Source: Ophiosphaerella korrae
Lineage: Eukaryota; Ascomycota; Dothideomycetes; Pleosporales; Phaeosphaeriaceae
Reading direction: 5' to 3'
Assembly: GCA_028456385.1 (NCBI GenBank)
Contig: JALNQF010000073.1
Span: 1 to 64,000 of the forward strand
DNA length: 64,000 nt
Part shown: in pieces, positions 54,020 through 63,930 of the stretch
How the letters are laid out: every line of letters starts with the position of its first letter
Numbering within the stretch: the stretch's first letter is position 1
Position numbers and translations under genes: made by a program
Notes under the pieces: generated by a model
What the model was told of the DNA's origin: nothing
What the model saw: only the letters and a program-made list of their open reading frames with translations
Database searches by the model: none

Positions 54020-55331
54020 ATGAAGTCGCGCAAGTCACACAAGAAATCCCGCAATGGTTGCCTGCCTTGCAAGGCTCGGCATGTGAGGGTAAGCTCATCA
54101 TTCACTTGTTCAAGCTTCGGAAACACGCGAGACTCGGCAAAAAGGATGTATGCTGTCAACCGACAAACATTCCCTATTGTGAAGTAGCGTTTTCTAGAAT
54201 TATCACGTGTGGAACACTAAAAGTAAACAGTGTGACGAACTGAAGCCTACATGCATCAATTGTGATAAGTATGGTTCGCGATGTGAGTATCCCACACCGA
54301 AACATCCAATTGCCTTCGACGTTGCGCCTGTGTCACCATCAGCTGAGGTTTCCGATTCCCACGCGGCGGGACAAAATGCGGCGTCTATCGTAACCCAGCC
54401 AAACCTGAATATGGCTCATCTTCGTCTGCTGCATCACTTTACGACGGTAACCGCTCGAACGATATCACCGGAGCCAGGGTCTGAAGAAGTTATTCAGTCA
54501 TATATGATCAATATCGCGTTCGAGTTTCCATTCCTCATGCAGGCCGTGTTAGCTCTAGCCGCTCTGCATCTGAGCAGGCTTGACCAGTCGCTCAAGGAGG
54601 AGTACTTACGCCAGGTCGAATTTCATCACAATGCTGCGCTTGCTCAGTTCCGGAATGAGATCCACAACGTTGAGGAATCCAACTTCGAAGCGGTGCTATT
54701 ATTTACATTCATCATGTTCCCCTTTTCGTGGGCACGTCGCATTCATCTTCAGGGCGACCCGGAATACATACTGGACAGTATCGTTCAGAATATTAGCCTT
54801 ACCAGAAGCACACGTCCACTCGCCAATAAGTTCTACCAACCCATGTTGCATTCCGAGATAGGCCGCCTCGTTCCACGAGACACGCAGGAGATCAACTGGG
54901 AGCATGAACTCCGACCAGCGGAGACTGAACTCATCCAATTGAGAATGTTTTCGGAGGCCACCCAGCATGTCTATCCGCCCGACATCAACGAAGCCTACAC
55001 AAAAGCAATCCAGCTGTTGGAGAAAATATTCGCGGCATCGTCTCGTTTCGGCACTGCACCATCCGATTCATTGTTAAAAATCTGGGCTCATTTCATAACC
55101 CCACGCTTCATGGAGCTTCTTACCGATCGGCAACCTGGCGCCTTGATCATCTTTGCGCATTACGCTGTCCTCTTCTGCAGGACTCGGCACTGTTGGTTCT
55201 TAGAGGGGGTTGCACAGCAAATACTCCACATTGCCGACGTCCTGGTCCCCAGCGAATGGAAGTCTTGGCTGGACTGGCCTAGGGAGCAAATCGGGGCTGC
55301 AGGCTCCCCGATGGGACCGGTTAGTATTTGA
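54020..55331 (+). CDS. Zn2Cys6 transcription factor, UPC2-like type
   Basis: Exon 1 54020-54088 and exon 2 54231-55331, joined by an intron with GTAAGC donor and AAACAG acceptor, give 389 aa. The join completes a textbook zinc cluster: C14-x2-C17-x6-C24-x6-C31-x2-C34-x6-C41 (GCLPCKARHVR joined to CDELKPTCINC). The regulatory domain has HLRLLHHFTTVTARTI, FPFLMQAVLALAALHLSRLD and AVLLFTFIMF, as in the Upc2/sterol-uptake-control family. These regulators bind DNA and often control sterol or lipid genes. The next gene is an RTA1-type membrane protein, so co-regulation is possible. No lesion. Confidence 0.85.
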
Positions 55332-56344
55332 AATGTCAGACAGGAGACAAGTACATTTGGTGTCCACGGCAACGGAGGGATTGGCATGCTTCTACCATCA
55401 CGGTAATAGAGTATCGCCCGTTTACGATAGGCATTCAGTCCTAGACAGCATATTGGATGCATCAGCTATGCCGAGAAAGGTAATGCTTGTGAATTGGAAT
55501 AAATGCTTTGTATGTGTCAAGCGCGACCTACGGTCATAGAGGGGGCAGTTAACTGGCCAATTAAGCAGCTTTTCAATAATAGCGAGAGCTCAGAACAGAT
55601 GTGCATCTTCGGGATTTGGTGATGATTTCAACACTTGCTCCGAAAAGCCGGGAGGCGCGCTCACAGTCTTATACTTGTCGGACACTTAGCAGTAGATTCG
55701 GAAACCATTGAGAAACCGAAACCAACTCTCTGCGCATCATGTTCCCTCTCTTTTTTTTTTTTACGACCGATTAAACGCGGAAATTCGTTTTCACCCCTGC
55801 AATACGAGTATAGGCGTATCCGCTCGCTTGTGATGATCATTTTAGTGATAGCCCCTTGTTAGCATGCTTTTGTCCCCTCCTTTTTGTTTCATATGGTAGC
55901 TAGTCTCCCGTACACCATTACGATGAATACGCATATTCGCTTACGGCTTTACTAGGCCCGAACTAATTAGCGCTTGCCTGAAACAACATCATGAGGGCAT
56001 AAGCATCAGCGATGGACGAGGGTTGCCGGCGCTTGGTGGGCCTTTTGCGTTCATGTCCTCCAATCATTGTTACCGACCTCTTCGGAAGCGACCATTGAGC
56101 AACTAAATAGGAAGAGCCAACTCGGTATGCGTCCGGTGCCAAATAGTAAGCCTTATGGACCAAGATCACAGTGCTTTGATGACTCGTATACTGCAAAACT
56201 GTAAATACGAATCTGTACATCGTACTTGTAAACGTTTTTGTCCAACATCTTCCTCTACCAGGCTCACAACGAACCCCACAAACTCCTTCCTTAAGCACAT
56301 CGACCGACAAGCGTCGCTGAAAGTTGAATACATCCTCCTCCAGC
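55332..56344. other. Intergenic
   Basis: No supported gene. A poly-T tract lies at about 55750-55761. The minus-strand ORF 55963-56364 has no motif and overlaps the RTA1 5' region. Confidence 0.4.
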
Positions 56345-57273
56345 ATGTCGGCCACGGAACCCATTAAGTACCAATTATGGCACTATAAACCATCCGTAGC
56401 CGGCGGCATCATTGGCGCCCTCGTCTTCTTCTGTCTCACTGGCTTTCATTGTTTTCGGCTCATAAAGAACCGTACCTGGTTCTGTATACCTTTTGTCATT
56501 GGAGGGTTAGTAAGTTGCCTACGCATCTACAACACTAAATGAACATAGCTAATGATTAGTGTAGTTTGAAGCTATCGGCTATGCCGGCCGTGCTGCAGCT
56601 CACAGCAACCTCGAGAACAAGAACCCGTATATCATTCAATCTATCCTCATCCTTATCGCACCCATTCTGTTCGCAGCATCGGTTTATATGGTCTTGGGTC
56701 GTCTTGTTACACGCACTGATTCCGATTCATTTTCAATCATCCGCCCGTCTCGCGTTACGAAGATCTTTGTCGCGGGCGATGTTCTCTGCTTCTTCATACA
56801 ATCTAGTGGTGCTGGTATGCTTGTCCAAGCAAAGGATCCAGATGGCGTCAAGAGAGGCGAGAACATCATTCTTGGCGGTTTGATACTTCAGATCTTGGTT
56901 TTCGGTTTTTTCGTCGTGGTTGCGGGCGTATGGCACTGTAGGTTAGAGGCTTACACAATGGCATCGGCAAGGGTTTTAGAGATTCCATGGCAGAGTTATA
57001 TTAGGCTACTGTATGCTGCAAGCGCTTGTATCACGGTGCGAAACGCCTGCCGTGTAGTGGAGTATGCTATGGGTCGAGTACGTACTCTGGAATATCCTCT
57101 CTGATGAAAGTTACGTTAACATCTGTCTACGGAACGGATACCTCACCACCCACGAATGGCCTCTCTACCTCTATGATTTCCTCCCGATGGTGGTCACGAT
57201 GATCATCTGCGTAGTTTGGTACGATCCGAACATTAAGCCACACAAGCAAGCCGACATCGAAATGTGCCAATAG
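56345..57273 (+). CDS. RTA1-family lipid-translocating membrane protein
   Basis: Exon 1 56345-56509, intron GTAAGT...GTGTAG, exon 2 from 56565. RTA1 signatures: YKPSVAGGIIGALVFFCLTG, RTWFCIPFVIGG joined to LFEAIGYAGRA, NPYIIQSILILIAPILFAAS, FVAGDVLCFFIQSSGAGML, RNACRVVEYAMG, NGYLTTHEWPLYLYDFLPMV. About seven membrane helices are expected. The family exports or flips lipids and confers resistance to toxic compounds (RTA1, RSB1). Between VVEYAMG (about 57069) and the final segment the frame changes by one base and no clean intron joins them. So there is either an unusual intron near 57070-57105 or an indel that truncates the protein. Confidence 0.75.
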
Positions 57274-58272
57274 GATGAGCCTCGGTTGGCAGTAGGGTTG
57301 ACTTCCTCCAGACGAGGCAGCGACAACGTTGAGTTGTATCTCGAGTGGAAGCCTTGAGTGGGTCCTTCAGGTGCACAGACCTTGACCAACACGAGGGAAA
57401 CCTAACATCAAAGCTGTTGCACAAAACCGACACCCTTCGGATACATCAACATCTGAATGACTGATTTGTAATCCTATTCAAGGTGTGAAACCAGCTCGGA
57501 TATGGATATACTATTGTCCTAGTGGATTTTCCTTTGTATATTTGCCCTTTCTTTTGTATAATAGAAACAGTAGTGAATTTGGCCCTTATTTTTACTCACT
57601 TGGGTACTTGATTCTAATACGCTTTTCCTCCAACAAAAGCCGCTAACGTGCCTCCCTGCGCGGCGAGACACCCTTTGTGCCGGGACAAATGAAGGGTACT
57701 TTAACTTTTAGTAGCTAGAAAACCCATGTGCACAACAAATATTACTATAATTTAATAAAAATAATCTGCTACAGCTAGTTATAAAAGTCTATGATCTACC
57801 TTTCCCTAATATTACGTTCGTATCGTCGCCTCCGCGCCCTATTTGTAGTAAGCCTTCTTTCGTGGCGTAACAGACTTGCCGAAACGCGGACTTCGATTTC
57901 CAGGACCACCGCAATTTATCTTATTTTATCACTCTCCTGTCTCATCATATTCCCCTTTAACGAGCTGAGACTAGATCTCGGCTGCTGCTTGGAATCGGCT
58001 ATGGTAGGCTTGAGAACTATGAGAACGTGGTGGCTTAAGCAGGTCTTTCTGTGGATCGGCGAAAGGGACAACGGCTTAGGTTGTGCTTCTATCATACTTG
58101 TTACGGGATTAGTCGGCGCTTATAGACCTAGATTTCTTCGTCAAAGCAGCGTAATACCACGATGATTGATTGGTTGGTTCATAGGCTGTCCCAGCCACCC
58201 TAGTAGCGGCTATGTAGCGTACATCTATAAATACCCTCTTGCCAAGGTAACGTCAGCCCTTTAAATTACAAT
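57274..58272. other. No supported gene
   Basis: A 124-codon ATG ORF at 57791-58165 has hydrophobic stretches (ISRTTAIYLILSLSCLIIF) but no family match. The sequence is AT-rich around 57720-57780. Confidence 0.35.
57640..57670 (+). repeat. Short repeat shared with 53514-53544
   Basis: GCTAACGTGCCTCCCTGCGC continuing GGCGAGACACCCT. With the copy at 53514 it brackets the Zn2Cys6 and RTA1 genes. Confidence 0.7.
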
Positions 58273-58439
58273 TGTTGCGAGATGCGAGCTCAGGAATGAG
58301 TGGGAGATGATCATTGATTGAAGAGCTATGCGAGCTGAGCTACTTATATACACAGTGGAGCAGCTCGAGCGGCTCATGCGGCCAGCTTACTGCTGCGAGC
58401 TTACCTGAATTGTATGGAGCAGAGCTCTAACTTGCGACA
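58273..58439 (-). repeat. 3' LTR of the minus-strand Copia relic
   Basis: Read on the minus strand it starts TGTCGCAAGTTAGAG and ends CTCGCATCTCGCAACA, TG...CA with imperfect inverted ends. No second copy is found in the window. Confidence 0.65.
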
Positions 58440-58708
58440 CACCCCCCAGGTGAGCTGCGCAGTAGAGCTTTTCAGTAGGTTTCGTAGCAGTCATCTGAAC
58501 TCAGTTGGAACCACATTCACCTGCGATTCTGTTTGTTTTGAGCTCGTGCGCTGCGCACAGTATACTCAGATTTTTCCAGCCTCGTAAACTCTTGAGTAAC
58601 CATCATCGTGGCTATTGTAAGTTGCTGTTTTTGAAGCTTTGCAGCTCCATCCTAAGCTTCCCATCTTGTTTTCTTGTTGGCGATTGTTGTACTAACGCGT
58701 TTTTGTAG

Positions 58709-59530
58709 AGCAAAGCTAAGAAAGCTGCTTGCGCTCGCGCCTCTCGCTCCCGCACCGCCTCCAATGCCGCTGCCGCTGCTGCTGCCGCTGCTTCTAAGAA
58801 GAAGAAGCGCACCAAAAAGACTCCGGTGCCGCCGCGCTCGCCCTCGCCGCCCTCTTGTGCCTCCTCTCCTGAGGTGGTTGTGGGAGCTCTCCGTGAGGAG
58901 CCCTGCCTCCGCTGCGTTCGCAGCGCGTTGGCCGGCTGCTCTGACGGGAGCTGCTATGACTCCCTTGGGGAGGGGGTTTAGCTTTGTGTACGCTGTGCTG
59001 CTGGCAGCTACGGCTGCGTTCCTGTGTAAGTTAATATGAGAGAGCTTCTCCAGCTCTTCAATTTGCTGCTGGTTGAGAGCTTCTCTAGCTCTTTCAATTT
59101 GTCCGATTTCAGTTGGCTGGCTTGTGTTTGTAGCCCCGTGATCGCCCGCCGTGCCGCCACTGCCCTCGTCGCCGCCCGAGCTCGTGAGGCTCCTGAAAGG
59201 GAGCTCAAGGCTCTCCGAAAGACTCTGCGCGTCCTGCTTGGCGATGTCGTGGAGGAGACTCCAACTCCTTGGACTCTTCTGCCTGAGCCCGCGCGTCCGC
59301 TGCCGCCCCCGCCTGCGCCTGCGCCTGCTCCCGCTCCTGCTGCTGCTGCTCCTGCCGCTGCTCCCGCCTCCGCCTAAGATCTCGCTGCTGCTGCGCTCGC
59401 TAATGCTGCTGTTACTGTGGGAGTAGCTGTTGCTCTACCGCTAGGCGACGAGCGAGCTGAGAGAGTCTTTGTGCGTCGTCTGCGCGCAAAGGTACTCCTT
59501 AGTAAGCTTGTTAATCTTTTGTTCGAATAG
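58709..59530 (+). pseudogene. Spliced Ala-rich, Cys-rich protein gene antisense inside the Copia relic
   Basis: The plus strand has a 5' acceptor (TTTTTGTAG) at 58708 and exon 58709-59025: an Ala/Arg/Lys start (SNAAAAAAAAASKKKKRTKK), PSPPSCASSPEVV, EEPCLRCVRSALAGCSDGSC and LCVRCAAGSYGCVPV. An intron (GTAAGT...TTTGTAG) leads to the exon at 59135 (IARRAATALVAARAREAPER, LRVLLGDVVEE, Pro/Ala tract). The frame continues past a TAA at about 59375 to KVLLSKLVNLLFE (about 59530). A TAG at 58979 interrupts exon 1. The two splice junctions and Cys pairs show this was a real gene, possibly zinc-binding. The starting exon is not resolved. Confidence 0.55.
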
Positions 59531-59579
59531 AGACTTAGTTTTGAGCTTGGCTCTACGCTTTGGCGCTTCAATTCAAAGA

Positions 59580-60125
59580 CTTCTTTACATTCTATGTGCT
59601 CTGCTCTAGTGATTCTCGTAACTCGAGCTTAGCTCGCATATCCTTGAGGTTGGGGTGAGCTTTGGATCTCTCAAATTGCTGCTCTAGAAGGTGCTTAGTT
59701 AGGCTATCTGCTAGCATCTCGCTCGTTAGCATATAAAAGACTTAAAAGGAGCTTCTAGCGTGCTCTTATCTTAGTTACATATTCTGTGCATCTACGTAAC
59801 GTAAGCGCGTTATTATTCTCTCGTTTTTACCTAAGTCGAGTCTAATTGTTTGCTAATTATTGTAGAAGATAGTCTAAGCAGCTCCTAGGTCTAATGTAAG
59901 CTCTTAAAAGAGCATTTTTAGTACTATTATCTCTTTACTCACGTGCTCAAGCGCGAGTAACTTAGCCTCTATAGTAGAGATAGTTACTATAGCTTGTTAA
60001 GCTACTTTCTAAATTATTACTTTACTAAAGAGTATTACAATATAGCTATAAGATAAGCAGCGCGTTACTAAATTGTTAGCAAACGAGGCGTCTCTATATA
60101 TAAGTAGCTTAGTGTCTCGCTACTT
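59580..60125 (-). pseudogene. Copia RNase H remnant
   Basis: The minus-strand frame reads LLIYRDASFANNLVTRCLSY, AIVTISTIEAKLLALEHVSK, DLGKNERIITRLRYVDAQNM and FYMLTSEMLADSLTKHLLEQ, matching the Copia RNase H/C-terminal region (DASFAD, TSTTEAE, ADGLTK). TAG/TAA codons occur at Trp and Gln positions. Confidence 0.8.
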
Positions 60126-60130
60126 ACTAG

Positions 60131-61019
60131 AATAGACTAATAGGTACTAGGGATGTTAATTACTCTTACTCTTACTCGAGTAATTAATAGTAATTACTAA
60201 TACTCTTTTATATCAACCCTGCTTTAATCTACCTCATCAATCATTTTCTTTGCAATCAATCAAGTGGCTAAGTTATCACGAGCAATTATCACATACGTGC
60301 ACTCAATCCACAGCCCACATCCATCACTGAGTGATCCTCTCAATCTGACAAGGTGATATTTTACATTTCAACCCGACTGCAGAAGGTGCTGCGTTTAAAC
60401 GAGCGAGTACAGCTTTAAGGATTAGGAACCTGAGGGTGCGAAAGTAGGACATTATATGAACACAGTTGAAATGCAAGTTTAACTCTGTCTAAACAAAGTT
60501 AAGCCTTTGATGATTTGAGACTATGCAACTTTGTATGGGTTGATGCTTCGGTATCCGTTGTTCGGGACCATCAGCGAAGGCGAAAAGCCAACAATATAAG
60601 TATGGGGTACTCATATACTCTGATTTGACCCCATTTGCCATGAAGCTGTTTTTGCAATATATATGGGCTTTGGTTTGTAAGTACAGAAGTTGATGGAGAT
60701 TCAAATAGAGATATAAGACCCAGGACTATTCGCCAATTAGCCTAATATTTGTTAAGCACCTGAAATGTCTATACAAGCTTTTAACGCAAGCCTTGTTTTA
60801 TATCAGGATTTGGTGAACAGTTGATTGGCAGTTCATCCGGGTGAAGTATTCCATGTGCAATAAGCCACTTAGGGTGGGGCCATATGGAGAGCAAGGACTG
60901 GCAAAACGACGCAGGATATACAAAACATGTGCAAGAGGTGCATTGAGGGTAGACATTATTGTTTTCTCTGCGAAGAGCCCACGAATATGAGAAAACAGTA
61001 GCCAACCGCATATACACAC
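60131..61019. other. No supported gene
   Basis: The first 80 bp are an AT-rich ACTCTTACTCTTACTCGAG-type stretch. The rest is of normal composition with short ORFs only. Confidence 0.4.
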
Positions 61020-62420
61020 AGGATACCGAGCTATTGCTCGGCGTCCTCGAACCACGGATCATGAAGAATTCCTTCTGCAGATGCTCTCGAGCGAGGCTCG
61101 AAACGGAGCACCTTTGCGACGAGTCTACCCAATTGACGTATCTCTTCTCCGTCAAAATCCTCTCGTCTGTCACTATCGAAATACATCTCCTCAAGCCATG
61201 ACTGAAGTGTATCATTCGAAGCTTCACCAGGTGATGCAGCTTCCATGTCGCGCGATGGTTTCTGCCATCGCTTAGGTAAATCGTCGCCGGCTATCTCTAG
61301 CATCTGGCGCACAAGAATTGTCGGGGTAGTCATTATGCTATCAAATGGCGGCTGGCCGACCACAAGTTCAAAAAGCTTGTTTTGGATCAGTGGGCTCTTC
61401 ACGAAGCTTATGATGGTGCTAATACTCACAAGGCAGCCCATACTCCACATATCCACGCGATAATTCAGCTGATCCTAGAAAATAACTTCGGGTGCGCGAG
61501 CGGGAAGCGGCGTGTGTAATGTGGTCGGGCATCGTCCGAGGTAAAAGAGTCTCCAAAATCAACAATTTTAATTGGTTTAATAGATAACGATATATCGACG
61601 GGATATGGAGTAGCCATGACGATATACTCTGGAAAAATCGGCTCCAGCGGCTTTCTATCCTCTCTTTTGACCGGGGCACATTCAGGGTTGCGGAAGCGCT
61701 ATAAGAATTGCGACTCGCTCAGGGATTGCAAATCAAAAATAGTAAGGCTAAGATTTCTAATATGTAGGTCTGCATTGAATAAGAAACACCCATTAAAACT
61801 AGGTACTTATTACACATACTACTATACCCGATGTTTCTTTTGTACAAATAATCTAGCCTGAGAAGAGTCTGCTTTGCGATACTTTTTGTAACTTTACTAG
61901 GTAGTCTCTCGCCGCCAAAGCGAAACTCGACTAAATCCTAGATGCTCAGGCCTAAAAGCTTAAGCACAATGCATTCATAATTCCTATTAGGACCGTTCAC
62001 CTAGAAATTGTTCAGCATAAATACTACATTATGGCTGTGTGATAGCTGGACTTTGTCCTGGGATAAGCTACGTAAGACTCTAACTTCTCGACTTTAGTCT
62101 GCTTGTCTCGCGACTGCGATTTTCACGGCAACATACTGTTCCGATCTAAAATGCGATCAATATGGCGTCCACTAAATGTTACAAATTTAGTTTACCGTTG
62201 ATCTTTAGCAGCCTAGACAGTAGAATACCCTCCCCAACCTAGCTTATGCAATATCTTGTATCTCCCACCGTTTGAGATATCTCCAAGCTTGACCGGATGA
62301 TAGCCACCTCGACAATAGCGTTGAAGAGGTTCAGCGTTAATGTCGCAAGTATGAAGGTATTGATTCGTCTGGCACATCCTAGTACGTGTTATGGAAAAAC
62401 ATCGACGCGAGAACTGACTG
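61020..62420 (-). pseudogene. SRPK-like protein kinase, broken
   Basis: The minus strand holds, in order: GGYHPVKLGDISNGGRYKIL and HKLGWGGYSTV-stop (Gly-rich loop; Trp->TAG), EQYVAVKIAVARQ (VAIK lysine), LGLSI-stop-DLVEFRFGGERL, LLRLDYLYKRNIG, DLHIRNLSLTIFD, IKIVDFGDSF and VDMWSMGCLV...RSRASAEGILHDPWFEDAEQ. This is the order of fungal SRPK kinases. Several in-frame TAG/TAA stops and at least two frame changes, beyond what introns can explain, make it non-functional. The last 141 residues (61456-61031) are still open. Confidence 0.75.
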
Positions 62421-62499
62421 AGGGATATAGACCCTGAAATGTAAGCCTTTGCGATCCCTACTTGCCCAAGGATCTGCGTCTGTTCCATATACTCGATGG

Positions 62500-62669
62500 C
62501 TTTGGTGGCTAGCTGTGGCTTGCTCAGGATGGAACGCGATCGGACGATATGCTTTCGGCACCGTGTAGTTGGCTTTGTCGGGTTTGCGCAGCGCTTTGAT
62601 TGTCATGTTTTTGTGAGATGTCATGAAGATCCGTGCCCAATCACGTCGAACTGGACCACCTAGCGCCAC
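62500..62669 (-). pseudogene. LINE reverse transcriptase fragment
   Basis: The minus strand reads ALRKPDKANYTVPKAYRPIA, the conserved RT block of fungal non-LTR elements (VVLRKPGKPDYTxPKAYRPI). Flanking RT motifs are not found. It abuts the kinase relic. Confidence 0.6.
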
Positions 62670-62800
62670 TATTTGACACGCTTACGAAGGAGCTCGTTTT
62701 TTTTTGAGTGTTACCCTACTAAAAGTTGAGCTGCGGAAGACAACGTAAAACAACAACGTGAAATGCGAACAACCCTAAAATCTGCAGGGCGTATAGCAAT

Positions 62801-62832
62801 ATATTAAAGAAACTTAAAAGTTTCTTTAATAT
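62801..62832. repeat. Perfect palindrome, 15-bp arms
   Basis: ATATTAAAGAAACTT, AA, then its exact reverse complement. It can form a cruciform. Confidence 0.9.
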
Positions 62833-62875
62833 TTGTAGCTGCGTTGTGTGGCAGCAAGCCTTTGCGAAGAGCTTT

Positions 62876-63206
62876 GATGTTGTCAGATTTGATCGTCTCT
62901 GAGTTACTGGTGCGAATTGAGTGTAGAATGGAACTGATTGATTGCTCTATCTATCGTCTGCCTGCTGGCTGCTATTGATATAATCCGTGATGTTCTTTGA
63001 TTGCTCTCCTGTCACAGCCCTGTCTAAGGGATGCGCCACAGCTGAGTCGGTGCATCGCAGCTGAGTTGATGCACTGTAGCCGAGTCGATGCACTGCAGTT
63101 GAGTTGATGTGGTTGAGTTAGAGACGAGCTAGCATCGCGCACTAGCATCTCGCACTAGCATCGCCAGATCAATTGCTGAGATCCACATCACCTCATCTCA
63201 TCTAGC
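62876..63206 (+). repeat. TGTCRGAT dispersed repeat, diverged copy
   Basis: Begins near TTGTCAGATTTGATCGTC and ends CATCTCATCTAGCATG, with about four tandem copies of a GCAGCTGAGTTGATGCACT-like unit inside. It joins the 3' end of the WD40 frame. Confidence 0.7.
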
Positions 63207-63210
63207 ATGT

Positions 63211-63930
63211 CTACAGGCATGCGCCGCTGCTCACATCCCATAACTTGATTATCATATTGTCGTACGATGCCGACACCAGCCGTGTCGAGTCGTGGGAGAA
63301 GGCGAGTGAGTTGACAATGCTGCTATGGCCCTCGAGCGTCTGCAGACACGCGCCGCTGCTCACATCCCATATCTTGACTGTGTTGTCGTACGACGCCGAA
63401 GCCAGCCGTGTCAAGTCGCGCGAGAAAGTCACTAAGTTGACCCACTTACTATGGCCTGCGAGCGTCTGCAAGCGCGCGCCGCTGCTCACATCCCATATTT
63501 TGGCTGTGTTGTCGCACGATGCCGACGCCAGCCGTGTCGAGTCGTGGGAGAAGGCGACTGAGCAGACAAAGCAGTTATAGCCCTTAAGCATCCGCAGGCA
63601 CACGCCGCTGCTCACATCCCATATCTTGACCGTGTGGTCGCACGACGCTGACGCCAGCCGTGTCGAGTCGTGGGAGAAGGCGACTGAGCAGACAAACCTA
63701 CTATGGCCCTCGAGCGTCCGCAGGCACGTGCCGCTGCTCACATCCCATATCTTGACTGTGTTGTCGTACGACGCCGACGCCAGCCGTGTCGAGTCGTAGG
63801 AGAAGGCGACTGAGCAGACAAAGCAGCTATGGCCCTCGAGCGTCCGCAGGCATACGCTGCTGCTCACATCCCATATCTTGATTGTGTCGTCGCACGACGG
63901 CGACGCCAGCCGTGTCGAGTCGTGGCGGCT
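63211..63930 (-). repeat. 126-bp tandem repeats encoding WD40 units
   Basis: The DNA unit of about 126 bp (GCTCACATCCCATATCTTGA, GTGTTGTCGTACGACGCC, AGCCGTGTCGAGTCGTGG) is repeated with changes concentrated in the same few codons of each unit, typical of high-identity NLR repeats. Confidence 0.85.

Larger units (their letters stand above)
58273..60130 (-). mobile_element. Copia retrotransposon relic, 3' part, minus strand
   Basis: On the minus strand the order is RNase H end of pol (60120-59580), a 1.1-kb region, a purine tract (CCTGGGGGGTG) and a 167-bp 3' LTR at 58273-58439. The 5' part of the element and the 5' LTR are missing; sequence beyond about 60130 no longer matches. The pol part is RIP-mutated. 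Confidence 0.75.
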
